A DNA stretch of 64,000 nt. Source: Kaistia sp. 32K (lineage in GTDB: Bacteria > Pseudomonadota > Alphaproteobacteria > Rhizobiales > Kaistiaceae). The notes beneath the pieces were generated by a model. The model had not been told where the DNA came from, did not search any database, and was given only the letters and a program-made list of their open reading frames with translations. The DNA lies in the NCBI RefSeq assembly GCF_016629525.1, contig NZ_AP024269.1:2294001-2358000 (forward strand), read 5' to 3'. This document shows, one piece after another, positions 37,654 to 46,974 of the stretch (position 1 is the stretch's first letter; each line of letters begins with the position of its first letter). The position numbers and the translations under genes are program-made.

Positions 37654-39744
37654 TCAGGCGAGGCCGAGCGCGGTGACGATCACGTCGATCGCCTTGATGC
37701 CGATGAAGGGCACCACGATACCGCCAAGGCCATAGATAAGAAGGTTGCGACGGAGCAGGGCAGCGGCGCCGACGGCGTGATAGCGGACGCCCCGGAGGGC
37801 GAGCGGGATCAGGGCGACGATGATCAGCGCGTTGAAGATGATCGCCGACAGGATGGCGCTCTGCGGCGTCGAGAGCCCCATGATGTTGAGCACGCCGAGC
37901 TGCGGGTAGAGCGCCACGAACATCGCCGGGATGATGGCGAAATACTTGGCGATGTCGTTGGCGATCGAGAAGGTCGTCAGCGCGCCGCGCGTCATCAGCA
38001 GCTGCTTGCCGATTTCGACGATCTCGATGAGCTTGGTCGGATCGCTGTCGAGGTCGACCATGTTGCCGGCCTCGCGGGCGGCGACCGTGCCGGTGTTCAT
38101 CGCCACGCCGACATCCGCCTGCGCCAGCGCCGGGGCGTCGTTGGTGCCGTCGCCGCACATGGCAACCAGCTTGCCCTTGGCCTGCTCCTCGCGGATCAAC
38201 TCGAGCTTGTTTTCCGGCGTCGCCTCGGCGAGGAAATCGTCGACACCCGCCTCGGCCGCGATCGCCGCGGCGGTCATCGGATTATCGCCGGTGATCATCA
38301 CCGTGCGAATGCCCATCCGGCGAAGCTCGGCGAAGCGCTCGCGGATGCCACCTTTGACGATGTCCTTCAGGTGCACGACGCCGAGCAGCGCGCCGTCGCG
38401 GGCAACCGCCAGCGGCGTGCCGCCGGACTTGCCGACTTCCTCGGCGATCGTCCGCACCTCGCGTAGCGTGTCCGGATCGGCCGCCAGCTTGACGGCCGCG
38501 GAGCCGATGGCAAGCGGGATGGTGTCGACATAGGCGAGGATGGAATCGACGGCGCCCTTACGGATGACCGAGCCGTCGACATCGACGCCGCTCATGCGCG
38601 TCTGCGCGGTGAAGGGCACGAAATGCGCGTGCAGCGAGGCCATGTCGCGGGCCCGGATGCCGTATTTCTCCTTGGCGAGCACGACGATCGAACGGCCTTC
38701 CGGCGTCTCGTCGGCGAGCGAGGCGAGCTGCGCCGCGTCGGCGAGTTCGGCGGCGGTGACGCCGCGCACCGGACGGAACTCGGTCGCCTGGCGGTTGCCG
38801 AGCGTGATCGTGCCGGTCTTGTCGAGCAGCAGCGTATCGACGTCGCCGGCCGCCTCGACGGCGCGGCCGGACATGGCGAGCACGTTGAAGCGGACGAGCC
38901 GGTCCATGCCGGCGATGCCGATCGCCGAGAGCAGGGCGCCGATCGTGGTCGGGATCAGCGTCACGAACAGCGCGACCAGCACCAGCACCGGGATGGATCC
39001 CCCGGCATAGGCGGCGAAGCTCGGGATCGTGGCGGTGGCCAGAACGAAGATCAGCGTCATGCCGGCGAGCAGGATGTTGAGGGCGATCTCGTTCGGCGTC
39101 TTCTGCCGCGTCGCGCCCTCGACCAGGCTGATCATCCGGTCGATAAAGGTGGAGCCGGCCGCCGCCGTGATGCGGATCCGCATCCAGTCGGAGAGCACCT
39201 GCGTGCCGCCGGTGACGGCGGAGCGGTCGCCGCCCGACTCACGGATGACCGGGGCGGATTCACCGGTGATCGCCGCTTCGTTCACGGAGGCGACGCCCTC
39301 GATGACCTCGCCATCGGAGGGGATAATGTCGCCGCTCTCGACCAGCACGATGTCGCCGACCTGCAGGCTGTTGCCGGGCACCATCTTGTAGACCGAGAGA
39401 TCGGCCTCCGGGCCGGCCAGCAGCTTGGCCTGCGTCTCGGTGCGCGTGCGCCGGAGCGCCTCGGCCTGAGCCTTGCCGCGCCCTTCAGCGACGGCTTCGG
39501 CGAAGTTCGCGAACAGGACGGTGAACCAGAGCCAGAGATTGACCTGGAAGGAGAAGCCGAGCCCTTCGCGGCCGGCGACGAGATCGCGGACGAAGAGCAC
39601 GGTGCTCAGCATCGTCACCACCGCGACGACGAAGATGACGGGGTTCTTGGCGAGGGTGCGCGGGTCGAGCTTCACGAAGGAAGCGCCGATCGCCGGCACG
39701 AGGATGCGAGCGTCGAACAGGCTCGCGGATTTTGCGTGGCTCAT
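37654..39744 (-). CDS. kdpB: Potassium-transporting P-type ATPase subunit B
   Basis: A 696-residue catalytic P-type ATPase. The actuator motif [10 protein letters not shown], the phosphorylation site [16 protein letters not shown], the nucleotide-binding KGAVDSI and the hinge [20 protein letters not shown] are all present. It hydrolyses ATP to drive high-affinity K+ uptake through KdpA. The upstream neighbour is not kdpA directly but a 55-codon ORF (39778-39945) that ends 33 bases before this start; kdpC follows after 11 bases. Confidence 0.96.
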   Translation of the reverse strand: MSHAKSASLFDARILVPAIGASFVKLDPRTLAKNPVIFVVAVVTMLSTVLFVRDLVAGREGLGFSFQVNLWLWFTVLFANFAEAVAEGRGKAQAEALRRTRTETQAKLLAGPEADLSVYKMVPGNSLQVGDIVLVESGDIIPSDGEVIEGVASVNEAAITGESAPVIRESGGDRSAVTGGTQVLSDWMRIRITAAAGSTFIDRMISLVEGATRQKTPNEIALNILLAGMTLIFVLATATIPSFAAYAGGSIPVLVLVALFVTLIPTTIGALLSAIGIAGMDRLVRFNVLAMSGRAVEAAGDVDTLLLDKTGTITLGNRQATEFRPVRGVTAAELADAAQLASLADETPEGRSIVVLAKEKYGIRARDMASLHAHFVPFTAQTRMSGVDVDGSVIRKGAVDSILAYVDTIPLAIGSAAVKLAADPDTLREVRTIAEEVGKSGGTPLAVARDGALLGVVHLKDIVKGGIRERFAELRRMGIRTVMITGDNPMTAAAIAAEAGVDDFLAEATPENKLELIREEQAKGKLVAMCGDGTNDAPALAQADVGVAMNTGTVAAREAGNMVDLDSDPTKLIEIVEIGKQLLMTRGALTTFSIANDIAKYFAIIPAMFVALYPQLGVLNIMGLSTPQSAILSAIIFNALIIVALIPLALRGVRYHAVGAAALLRRNLLIYGLGGIVVPFIGIKAIDVIVTALGLA

Positions 39745-39777
39745 GGGAAGATCCCGATGTAACCCGGACGACCGCCG

Positions 39778-39945
39778 TCAGGCGGCCAGTGCCGGAAAGA
39801 GCGTGACGATGAGGTAGAGAAGACCGACCACCCCGCCGAGCGCGGCGAGCATGACGATCAGCAGGTCGGAGGCGCGGCAGACTTCCGTCGTCGCCTGGAC
39901 CCGGGCACTGGCCCGGATCCTCCGTCGTTGCGGCAAGGCTTGCAT
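39778..39945 (-). CDS. 55-residue single-span membrane protein between kdpA and kdpB (unknown)
   Basis: This short frame begins with ATG three bases after the kdpA stop and has a strong GGGAGG ribosome-binding site seven bases upstream, inside the end of kdpA. The product has a basic N-terminal half (MQALPQRRRIRASARVQAT...) and one long hydrophobic helix (DLLIVMLAALGGVVGLLYLI) ending TLFPALAA, so it should sit in the inner membrane with its basic end in the cytoplasm. I do not recognise it as a known Kdp subunit. Position and coupling suggest a small accessory protein of the KdpABC complex. Confidence 0.62.
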   Translation of the reverse strand: MQALPQRRRIRASARVQATTEVCRASDLLIVMLAALGGVVGLLYLIVTLFPALAA

Positions 39946-39948
39946 GGC

Positions 39949-41664
39949 TCAGCCTCCCGAGCCGAACGTCTGGCCGTGCAGCATCGCGAGATGCTCGACG
40001 ATCGGCCCGACGGCGAGCGCCGGGAAGAAGGTCAGGCCGCCGATGATCAGGATCGAGCCGATCAGCAGGCCGACGAACAGGCCGCCATGGGTCGGGAACG
40101 TGCCGGCGGAAGCGGGCACCGTCTTCTTGGCGGCCAGCGAACCGGCGATCGCCATGGCCGGCAGGATCATCAGGAACCGCCCCATCAGCATGGCGATGCC
40201 GATGGTGACATTGTACCAGTCGGTATTGCCGCTGAGGCCGCCGAAGGCCGAGCCGTTGTTGGCGGCGGCCGAGGTGAAGGCGTAAAGGATCTCGGAGAAG
40301 CCATGCGGGCCGGGATTGGCGATCGACGCGACGCTTGACGGCATGACGACGGAGATCGCCGTGAAGCCGAGCATGGCGAGCGGCAGGATCAACAGCGCCA
40401 GCAGCGCCATCTTGACCTCCTTCGCCTCGATCTTCTTGCCGAGATATTCCGGCGTGCGGCCGACCATCAGTCCGGCGATGAAGATGGCGATGACGACGAA
40501 GAGCAGGATGCCGTAGAGGCCGGCGCCGACGCCGCCGATGATGATTTCGCCGAGCTGCATGTTGATCATGGGGATCATGCCGCCGAGCGCCGTGAAGCTG
40601 TCATGCATGGCGTTGACCGCGCCGCAGGAAGCGGCCGTCGTCACCACGGCGAACAGGGAGGAGAGCGCGATGCCGAAGCGGACTTCCTTGCCCTCCATGT
40701 TGCCGCCGTCGATGCCGAGGGCATGAACAAGCGGGTTGCCGGAGGCCTCGGCCCAGTAGCAGACGATCACGCCGACGACGAACAGCCCGCCCATCGCCGC
40801 GAAGATAGCCCAGCCCTGGCGCTGGTCGCCGACCATGCGGCCGAAGACATTGGTGAGCGCCGCGCCGATGGCGAAGATCGCGACCATCTGGACGAGATTG
40901 GAGAGCGCCGTCGGGTTCTCGAACGGATGCGCGGCATTGGCATTGAGGAAGCCGCCGCCATTGGTGCCGAGCATCTTGATGGCGATCTGGCTGGCCATCG
41001 GCCCGGCGGCCATCGTCTGCTTGGCGCCTTCCAGCGTCGTGGCCTCGAAATAGCTGCCCAGCGTCTGCGGAACGCCCTGCCAGACGAGGAACAGCGTCAG
41101 GACGATCGAAAGCGGCAGCAGGATGTAGAGGGTCGCACGGGTGAGATCGACCCAGAAATTGCCAACCGAGCGAGCCGAATGCCGGGCAAAGCCACGCACC
41201 AGGGCAATCGCCAGCGCGATGCCGGTCGCCGCTGAGACGAAGTTCTGCACCGCGAGGCCGGCCATCTGCACGAGATAGGACATCGTGCTTTCGCCGGAAT
41301 AGTTCTGCCAGTTGGTGTTGGAAACGAAGCTCGCCGCCGTGTTGAAGGCGAGGGGCGCCGGCACGGCCGACATGCCGATCGGATTGAACGGCAGCGACGC
41401 CTGCAGGCGCTGCAGGGCGTAGAGCAGGATGAAACCGGCGAGGTTGAACAGCAGCATGGCGACCGCATAGGTCACCCAGTGCTGCTCCTCGCGGTCGCTC
41501 GTGCCCGCCAGGCCATAGAGCCCGGCCTCCACCGGCCTGAGCAGAGGCGAGAAAAGCGTGCGCTCTCCCGTGAAGACGCGCGTCATGTACCCGCCGAGCG
41601 GCTTCACGAGCGCGATGACGATTACGCAGAACAGCGCAATCTGGATCCAGCCATTGATGGTCAT
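39949..41664 (-). CDS. kdpA: Potassium-transporting ATPase subunit A
   Basis: A 571-residue potassium-channel-like subunit. Four selectivity-loop regions are visible: [50 protein letters not shown] and [18 protein letters not shown]. It binds K+ from the periplasm and passes it inward using KdpB energy. ATG 41664 lies 14 bases after the kdpF stop. The stop is followed almost at once by the start of a 55-codon membrane-protein ORF. Confidence 0.96.
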   Translation of the reverse strand: MTINGWIQIALFCVIVIALVKPLGGYMTRVFTGERTLFSPLLRPVEAGLYGLAGTSDREEQHWVTYAVAMLLFNLAGFILLYALQRLQASLPFNPIGMSAVPAPLAFNTAASFVSNTNWQNYSGESTMSYLVQMAGLAVQNFVSAATGIALAIALVRGFARHSARSVGNFWVDLTRATLYILLPLSIVLTLFLVWQGVPQTLGSYFEATTLEGAKQTMAAGPMASQIAIKMLGTNGGGFLNANAAHPFENPTALSNLVQMVAIFAIGAALTNVFGRMVGDQRQGWAIFAAMGGLFVVGVIVCYWAEASGNPLVHALGIDGGNMEGKEVRFGIALSSLFAVVTTAASCGAVNAMHDSFTALGGMIPMINMQLGEIIIGGVGAGLYGILLFVVIAIFIAGLMVGRTPEYLGKKIEAKEVKMALLALLILPLAMLGFTAISVVMPSSVASIANPGPHGFSEILYAFTSAAANNGSAFGGLSGNTDWYNVTIGIAMLMGRFLMILPAMAIAGSLAAKKTVPASAGTFPTHGGLFVGLLIGSILIIGGLTFFPALAVGPIVEHLAMLHGQTFGSGG

Positions 41665-41678
41665 TGTGGGTCGCTTTC

Positions 41679-41768
41679 CTAGAACCGCTCAGGGCGGAGC
41701 AGGGCGTAGAGAAGGTAGGCGAGCAGAAGCAACGTCACGCCGCCACCCAGCACATAGTCGAGAGCCAT
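41679..41768 (-). CDS. kdpF: Potassium-transporting ATPase subunit F
   Basis: A 29-codon frame reading [20 protein letters not shown] then YALLRPERF. It matches KdpF in length, single hydrophobic helix, the [14 protein letters not shown] core and position directly before kdpA. KdpF is a small stabilising subunit of the KdpABC complex in the inner membrane. It is too short for ordinary ORF calling. Confidence 0.88.
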   Translation of the reverse strand: MALDYVLGGGVTLLLLAYLLYALLRPERF

Positions 41769-41785
41769 GGTCTATCCCTTCGCGC

Positions 41786-41869
41786 TCAGAGACGATCGCA
41801 GGCGAACGTGTAGACGAGGGAGACGAGAAAGAAGCCGATCCCCAGAGTAAGCAGGCCTATGTCGTACAT
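41786..41869 (-). CDS. 27-residue membrane peptide at the head of the kdp operon
   Basis: A 27-codon frame (MYDIGLLTLGIGFFLVSLVY then TFACDRL) lies 17 bases upstream of kdpF on the same strand, preceded by a GAGG ten bases from the ATG at 41869. It is a single hydrophobic helix with the end CDRL. Similar peptides ending in C-x-R-L are, as far as I recall, common before kdpF in other bacteria but usually left unannotated. A role in the Kdp complex is inferred from position. Confidence 0.6.
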   Translation of the reverse strand: MYDIGLLTLGIGFFLVSLVYTFACDRL

Positions 41870-41996
41870 TGGACTTGAACCTCTTGTCGGCGCCGCCGCA
41901 AACGGATCATCCGGCGCCTGAAAGCCAGAGGAAACATCGGTACGTCCGCTTGGGACGCACCCCGTTCCATCACGCTGTGAGGATGGCGAGATCGGC

Positions 41997-42045
41997 ATAG
42001 GGATTCGAGCGGGGGAGCCGGCGGCCCGTATAGGAATCTCATAGG
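41997..42045 (-). promoter_or_regulatory. Phased ATAGG repeats upstream of kdp (possible KdpE sites)
   Basis: ATAGG occurs at 41997, 42030 and 42041 on the plus strand; the spacings are 33 and 11 bases, whole turns of the helix. OmpR-family regulators such as KdpE bind direct repeats with about this period. The group lies about 130-175 bases before the first kdp ORF. Confidence 0.35.
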
Positions 42046-42099
42046 TGCGGGGAGGGGCGGTGGTGCGGGGAGGTCGGCTTCGCCCGCCGGGGCAGGCCG

Positions 42100-42360
42100 T
42101 CAGTGCAGCCGCTCGCGGCGATCCCGGCGGCGAACCAGGGTCTCGACCTCAGCCGCCAGACTGGCGATCCAGCCCTCGCACTCGGCGAGGCGTTCGCGGG
42201 AGGTCGTGTCCGGCGATCGCTTCAGCTGCTCCAGCGCCAGCTCGGCAGCCGCGAGATCCTCGCAAAGGTCGCTGAAGCTTTCGTCGCGTCGAGCCCGCTC
42301 CTCGATCGCTCGGGCCAGCTCGGGGAGAAGTCGACATGCCACGCTGACGCCTGCGCTCAT
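42100..42360 (-). CDS. Small helical protein of unknown function
   Basis: An 86-residue, highly charged, mostly helical protein (MSAGVSVACRLLPELARAIE... ending VRRRDRRERLH). Long heptad-like stretches (ERARRDESFSDLCEDLAAAE, LECEGWIASLAAEVETL-like) suggest a short coiled coil. No named domain is recognised. ATG 42360 has GGAG upstream; the longer open frame to 42441 crosses the promoter region shared with the divergent TPR gene. It lies directly upstream of the kdp operon on the same strand, with about 230 bases between them. Confidence 0.5.
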   Translation of the reverse strand: MSAGVSVACRLLPELARAIEERARRDESFSDLCEDLAAAELALEQLKRSPDTTSRERLAECEGWIASLAAEVETLVRRRDRRERLH

Positions 42361-42419
42361 CGGACAGCTCCGGGCGAGTAGGTCTCGATGCAATTTGATG
42401 GTTGAGCTGCGCAATGTGG

Positions 42420-42435
42420 CGTAGGTTACGGTAGG
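42420..42435. promoter_or_regulatory. Shared 16-base motif, copy 1
   Basis: CGTAGGTTACGGTAGG, differing by one base from a copy at 47099-47114. It lies between the divergent small helical protein gene and the TPR-containing regulator gene, 52 bases before the latter's ATG. Probably a transcription-factor site. Confidence 0.4.
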
Positions 42436-42487
42436 AAACATAGGTCAGGACAATTCCAGTATCGAGCTGACCGGAGGATCGGTGGTG

Positions 42488-44293
42488 ATGGGAATTGGTA
42501 CCGGGCAAGAAGCACTTTCCCGACAAGAATCATTTGCCCGACATGACGCTCCGGCAGACGGCGTAGTTCGGGCCGCCGTCGAGCGGATCGTCCAGAGCAA
42601 CGACTTCACCGTGCCGGGCAGGGCCCGAAAATTTCTTACCTATGTCGTCGACGAGACGCTGGATGGCCGGGGCGACCGCATCAAGGCCTATTCGATCGCG
42701 ATCGAGGTTTTCGGCCGCAGCGTTTCCTTCGACGCCCAATCGGATCCCGTCGTGCGCATCGAGGCGGGCAGGGTCCGCCGGGCGCTGGAGCACTATTACC
42801 TGACCGCCGGACGGGATGATCCGGTCGTCATCGCGATCCCCAAGGGCGGCTATGTTCCCCGCTTCAGCTGGCAAAACGGCCATGCGCCGCCGCTCGCGAT
42901 CGGGGAAGAGCCTCCGTCGGAGACCGGTTCGACGACGCCATCCGACGTCCGAAGCGGGAACCGGGGCTGGCCGGCGCTCGGGCTGATGGCCGTTCTGGCG
43001 GCAGCCCTGGCGCTGGTCCTCGCCAGGCCTGCCACCCGCGCGGCCCTGAACGACCAAGCGGCATCCGCCGCGCCGGCGGCATCCAGCGCGGCCGCGCCGG
43101 ATGTTCCGCACCTGGTCGTGGTTCCCTTCGCGGACCTCTCCGGCACGTCGAACTCCGCCTCCGTCGCCCGGGGGCTGACGGAGGAGGTGATCGGCCAGAT
43201 CGCCAAGTTCAAGGAGGTCGTGGTGATGCTCCCCGCCTCGGCGAGCCCGCCATGGCAGGACGGCTCGGCGGCGGACAAGCCACGCTACGCGCTGGAGGGC
43301 AGCGTCCTCATGGAAGGCCAGAAGCTTCGGCTGGTGACCCGCCTGATGAACCGTCGGGAGGGCACCGTCGTCTGGGCCGACAATTATGACGAGGACCTCG
43401 GTCGCGAGAAGATCATCGACGTCCAGGCCGGCATTGCCGGGAGGGTGGCCTCGGCCGTCGCCCAACCCTACGGCGCCATCTACAGCACCGACGCGGCGCG
43501 TTTGACCCAAACGGCTTCGGCCAGTTGGGACGCCTATGCCTGCACCCTGGCGTACTATGCCTATCGGGCGGAGCTGAACCCGCAAAAGCACGAGGCCGTG
43601 GAGAACTGTCTGTCGCGCACGACCGAGCAATTCCCGCATTTCGCGACCGCTTGGGCCCTGTTGTCGCTGACCTATCTCGACGAAATGCGCTTTCACTACG
43701 CTGTCGGCGCGGACCGTTCGCCGCCGCTCGATCGAGCTCTCGCGGCCGCCCGCCGCGCCGTCGAGCTCGATCCCGGCAATGTGCGGGGCCTGCAGGCCTA
43801 CATGACGGCGCTCTTCTTCCAGAACGATGTCGGGGCGGCCCTAAAGATCGGCGCCGAGGCGGTAGAGATCAATCCGAACGACACCGAGCTGGCCGGCGAG
43901 TACGGAATGCGGCTCGCCCTGTCCGGCCAATGGCAGCGCGGGCGCGAAATCCTGCTGCAGGTGCTGGACCGCAACCCTGGTCCGCTCGGTTATTTCGAAA
44001 GCGTGGTCGCATTGTCCTATTACATGCAGGGCGACTATCCCGCCGCCGCGGAATGGATCCGCAAGGCGAACCTGGAGGCCAATCCCATCTACCACGTGAT
44101 CGCGGCGGCCATCTTCGGGCAGCTCGGCCAGCCCGGTCAGGCAGGTTCGCAACGCGACTGGCTTCTCGCCAAGGCGCCGGCTCTCGTGGCCGAACTGCCT
44201 CAGGCGATCCGGATGCGGAACATCCCGCCGGGCGACGCCGCCCATCTGGTCGAAGGGCTCCGCAAGGCCGGGCTCGCCTCTGTCGGCGAGTAG
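42488..44293 (+). CDS. Membrane-anchored TPR protein with N-terminal regulator-like domain
   Basis: A protein of about 601 residues in three parts. Residues about 25-130 form a domain (RARKFLTYVVDETLDGRGDR, DPVVRIEAGRVRRALEHYY, KGGYVPRF) often found at the head of TPR proteins of the adenylate-cyclase/TolB-like group and resembling a DNA-binding module. A membrane helix follows near residue 165 (LGLMAVLAAALALVLA), then a TolB-N-like domain (VVPFADLSGTSNSASVARGL...VWADNYD) and TPR repeats (AVELDPGNVRGL, AVEINPNDTELAGE). GGAGG lies before a GTG-GTG-ATG series (42482, 42485, 42488), so the exact start is uncertain. No cyclase catalytic domain is seen. Function unknown; a CadC-like sensor-regulator is a reasonable guess. 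Confidence 0.7.
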   Translation: MGIGTGQEALSRQESFARHDAPADGVVRAAVERIVQSNDFTVPGRARKFLTYVVDETLDGRGDRIKAYSIAIEVFGRSVSFDAQSDPVVRIEAGRVRRALEHYYLTAGRDDPVVIAIPKGGYVPRFSWQNGHAPPLAIGEEPPSETGSTTPSDVRSGNRGWPALGLMAVLAAALALVLARPATRAALNDQAASAAPAASSAAAPDVPHLVVVPFADLSGTSNSASVARGLTEEVIGQIAKFKEVVVMLPASASPPWQDGSAADKPRYALEGSVLMEGQKLRLVTRLMNRREGTVVWADNYDEDLGREKIIDVQAGIAGRVASAVAQPYGAIYSTDAARLTQTASASWDAYACTLAYYAYRAELNPQKHEAVENCLSRTTEQFPHFATAWALLSLTYLDEMRFHYAVGADRSPPLDRALAAARRAVELDPGNVRGLQAYMTALFFQNDVGAALKIGAEAVEINPNDTELAGEYGMRLALSGQWQRGREILLQVLDRNPGPLGYFESVVALSYYMQGDYPAAAEWIRKANLEANPIYHVIAAAIFGQLGQPGQAGSQRDWLLAKAPALVAELPQAIRMRNIPPGDAAHLVEGLRKAGLASVGE

Positions 44294-44446
44294 CCATCTC
44301 CCGGCGATCCGCGCCGCCGGAGGGGCAGCCTCCGGCAACATCGAACCTACGCGATGCTACGGGTATCGGCGGGAACCCGCGACTAGGGTTCAGCATCGGC
44401 AGCGAGCCGATTTGGATCGGGTCCGGCCCACCAGGAGGAGGCGGTG

Positions 44447-45277
44447 ATGGAACAAGATCTCGAAGAGGCCGTGGAGCTGGCCGAGGACCATCCTCGCAAG
44501 ACCCTGTCCGGCAAGGAATATCAAAAGCAGCTCGAGAAGCTGCAGGGCGAACTCTGCACGCTGCAGCAATGGGTTAAGCACACCGGACAGCGCATCATCA
44601 TCGTGTTCGAGGGACGCGACGCCGCCGGCAAGGGCGGAACGATCCGCGCCCTCACCGAAAGGCTGAGCCCGCGCATCGTCCGGGTCGTCGCCCTGCCGGC
44701 GCCCTCGGACCGGCAGAAGACCCAGCTCTACATCCAGCGCTACATGGAACATTTCCCGGCGGCCGGAGAGGTCATCGTCTTCGACCGGAGCTGGTACAAC
44801 CGGGCCGGCGTCGAGACCGTGATGGGCTTCTGCACCAAGGAGCAGCAGAAGACCTTCCTGCGCCTCTGCCCGATGTTCGAGCGGCAGGCGATCCAGAACG
44901 GGATCACTCTGGTCAAATACTGGCTCGAGGTCGGCAACGAGGAGCAGAAGCGCCGCTTCGAGGGCCGGATCACCGATCGACTGAAGCAATGGAAGCTCTC
45001 GCCGATGGATCTGCCGTCCCGGGAGCGCTGGTACGACTATTCGCGGGCGCGCGACCAGATGCTGGACGCGACCGATACCGAGGAGTCGCCCTGGTACATC
45101 GTTCGATCCGACGACAAGAAGCGGGCGCGCCTGAACTTGATCTCCCATCTCCTCTCGATCATCCCGTACGAGAAGGTGCCCCTTCCCGAGGTGAAGCTGC
45201 CGAAGCGTTCCAGCAAGCACGCCTATGACGACGAGCACACGATGGCGGACCGGCGCTGGATTCCCGAGCCGTTCTAG
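44447..45277 (+). CDS. ppk2: Polyphosphate kinase 2 (PPK2) family protein
   Basis: A 276-residue class I PPK2. Walker A is EGRDAAGKGGT, the lid/Walker B region is FDRSWYNRAGVE, and WYDYSRARDQML and APWY-like SPWYIVRSDDKKRAR are conserved C-terminal blocks. It transfers phosphate between polyphosphate and nucleoside diphosphates, making GTP or ATP from polyP. ATG 44447 follows AGGAGGAG; a GTG at 44444 is possible. Its stop codon shares the palindrome CTAG with the stop of the convergent SulP gene. Confidence 0.92.
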   Translation: MEQDLEEAVELAEDHPRKTLSGKEYQKQLEKLQGELCTLQQWVKHTGQRIIIVFEGRDAAGKGGTIRALTERLSPRIVRVVALPAPSDRQKTQLYIQRYMEHFPAAGEVIVFDRSWYNRAGVETVMGFCTKEQQKTFLRLCPMFERQAIQNGITLVKYWLEVGNEEQKRRFEGRITDRLKQWKLSPMDLPSRERWYDYSRARDQMLDATDTEESPWYIVRSDDKKRARLNLISHLLSIIPYEKVPLPEVKLPKRSSKHAYDDEHTMADRRWIPEPF

Positions 45278-46974
45278 GGTCCGGCTGCTCCGGCGCGAAC
45301 GGAGTGCGCCGCGCCTCCGCGCTCGAAAGCCAAGCAGGCATCCTCGAGGCTGTCGAAGAAGTTGGTCTCGCCGATGCGCGCCAGCGTGCCCGATCGCGTG
45401 AGCAGGGAACGCGGCTCCGTATGCAGCTCGGCGATCGCGAACACGATGCCGCGCGCGGCCAGCAGCGCGTGGATATCGTCGAGCATCGCCGCGGCCGTGC
45501 TGTCGATCTGGACCACGGCGCCGGCATCGAGAACGAACCAGCGCGTATCTTCGGGCAGGCCGGCGATGCGGGCTTCCAGGCGGCGCTTCACATAGTCGAC
45601 GTTGAAGAAGAGCAGGCTGCCCTGGAGGAGGTAGATGGCGAGCCCGGGGATCGGCCGCGCCTCCGGATGCCGGTGCAGCTTGAAGAACCCCTCGCGCCCG
45701 GGCAGGCGGCCGAGCACCGCGTCGCGCGGCGTCGCCCCCTTGACGAGAAGATAGAGAAGCGTCGCAGCGACCGCGACGATGACGCCCCGGAGCACGCCGA
45801 GGCCGATCGCCCCGGACATGCCGATCAGGGCGAACAGGAACTCCATGCGGCTGGTCCGCCAGAGCTGCTTCAGCGCCTGGATATCGATCAGGCCGATGGC
45901 GGCCGAGGCGAGGATCGCGCCGAGCGCCGCCTTCGGAATGAGCTGCAGGGCGCCGGTCAGGAAGGCGACGGCGAAGGCGAGGGCGACCGCCGCGACGACA
46001 CTGGCCAGCTGAGTCTTGCCGCCCATCGAGATGTTGATCGCCGTGCGCGAGTCGGAGGCGGTGACCGGAATGCCGCCGAACAGTCCGGCCGCGACGTTGG
46101 CGGCGCCGAAGCCGACGAGCTCCTTGTTGGCGTCGACGGGCTCGCCGGTCTTCGCCGCGAAGCTGCGCGCGGTCACGATGCCGGAGCCGAAACTGACCAG
46201 CAGGACGGCGCCGGCGCCGAGGATCAGATCGCCGAAATCCACGCCGGTCGGCACCGGCAGCGCCGGCGTTGGCAACCGCGCCGGGATGGAGCCGATCACG
46301 CCGACCCCATGCGACGGAAGATCGAAGAGAACCGAGATCACCGTGGCGACCACGATGGCGACGAGCGGGCCTGGGAAGCCGGGCAGGGCGACGGAGAAGA
46401 CGCGCAGCAGGACGAAGAGGCTCACACCCAGGACAAGCGTCGGCAGATTGATGAGCGACGCCTTGCCCGCGAGTTCGATCAGCGGCCGGAGGAGACCGTC
46501 GCTCTCGATCGAGACCCCGGTCAGGCGGCCGATCTGGCCGACGAGGATCGACAGGGCAATGCCGCTCATGAAGCCGATCAGGATCGGCCGCGACAGGAAG
46601 CTCGCGATGAAGCCGAGCCGGAGCAGACTGGCGACGAAACAGAGCAGCCCGACACCCAGGCCAAGCGCCGCCGCTGTCGCGACATTATCGGTCGCCGAGA
46701 GCGGCCCGAGAGACGCGAGCACGGCCGCCAAGACGATCATCGTCCCCGCATCCGGGCCGACGATGAGCTGCCTGGACGAACCGAACAGCGCATAGGCGAG
46801 CAGCGGAACGATGCTGGAATAGAGCCCCATCTCGGGCGGCAGGCCGGCGATCGCCGGGTAGGCGATGGCGCTCGGAAGCCCCACGGCGGCGATCGACAGG
46901 CCCGACAGGACGTCTGGCCGGAGCCAGGCTCGCTTGTATCCGCTGAACTTGGCCAGGAACGACGCCGCCACCAT
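45274..46974 (-). CDS. SulP family anion transporter with C-terminal STAS domain
   Basis: A 566-residue SLC26/SulP-type transporter. The N-terminal part has about 12-14 membrane segments, with the family opening RPDVLSGLSIAAVGLPSAIAYP and GLYSSIVPLLAYALFGSSRQLIVGPDA; the last 110 residues form a STAS domain (RWFVLDAGAVVQIDSTAAAM). Members carry sulfate, bicarbonate or dicarboxylates; the substrate here is undetermined. ATG 46974 has AGGAGA eight bases upstream, and the open frame to 47037 adds an unlikely basic tail. Convergent with PPK2 with no gap. Confidence 0.88.
   Translation of the reverse strand: MVAASFLAKFSGYKRAWLRPDVLSGLSIAAVGLPSAIAYPAIAGLPPEMGLYSSIVPLLAYALFGSSRQLIVGPDAGTMIVLAAVLASLGPLSATDNVATAAALGLGVGLLCFVASLLRLGFIASFLSRPILIGFMSGIALSILVGQIGRLTGVSIESDGLLRPLIELAGKASLINLPTLVLGVSLFVLLRVFSVALPGFPGPLVAIVVATVISVLFDLPSHGVGVIGSIPARLPTPALPVPTGVDFGDLILGAGAVLLVSFGSGIVTARSFAAKTGEPVDANKELVGFGAANVAAGLFGGIPVTASDSRTAINISMGGKTQLASVVAAVALAFAVAFLTGALQLIPKAALGAILASAAIGLIDIQALKQLWRTSRMEFLFALIGMSGAIGLGVLRGVIVAVAATLLYLLVKGATPRDAVLGRLPGREGFFKLHRHPEARPIPGLAIYLLQGSLLFFNVDYVKRRLEARIAGLPEDTRWFVLDAGAVVQIDSTAAAMLDDIHALLAARGIVFAIAELHTEPRSLLTRSGTLARIGETNFFDSLEDACLAFERGGAAHSVRAGAAGP

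Noticed and set aside
44370..44400. General-stress (EcfG) promoter before PPK2, from a GGAAC
   Set aside because: No CGTT is found at the required 16-17 base distance.
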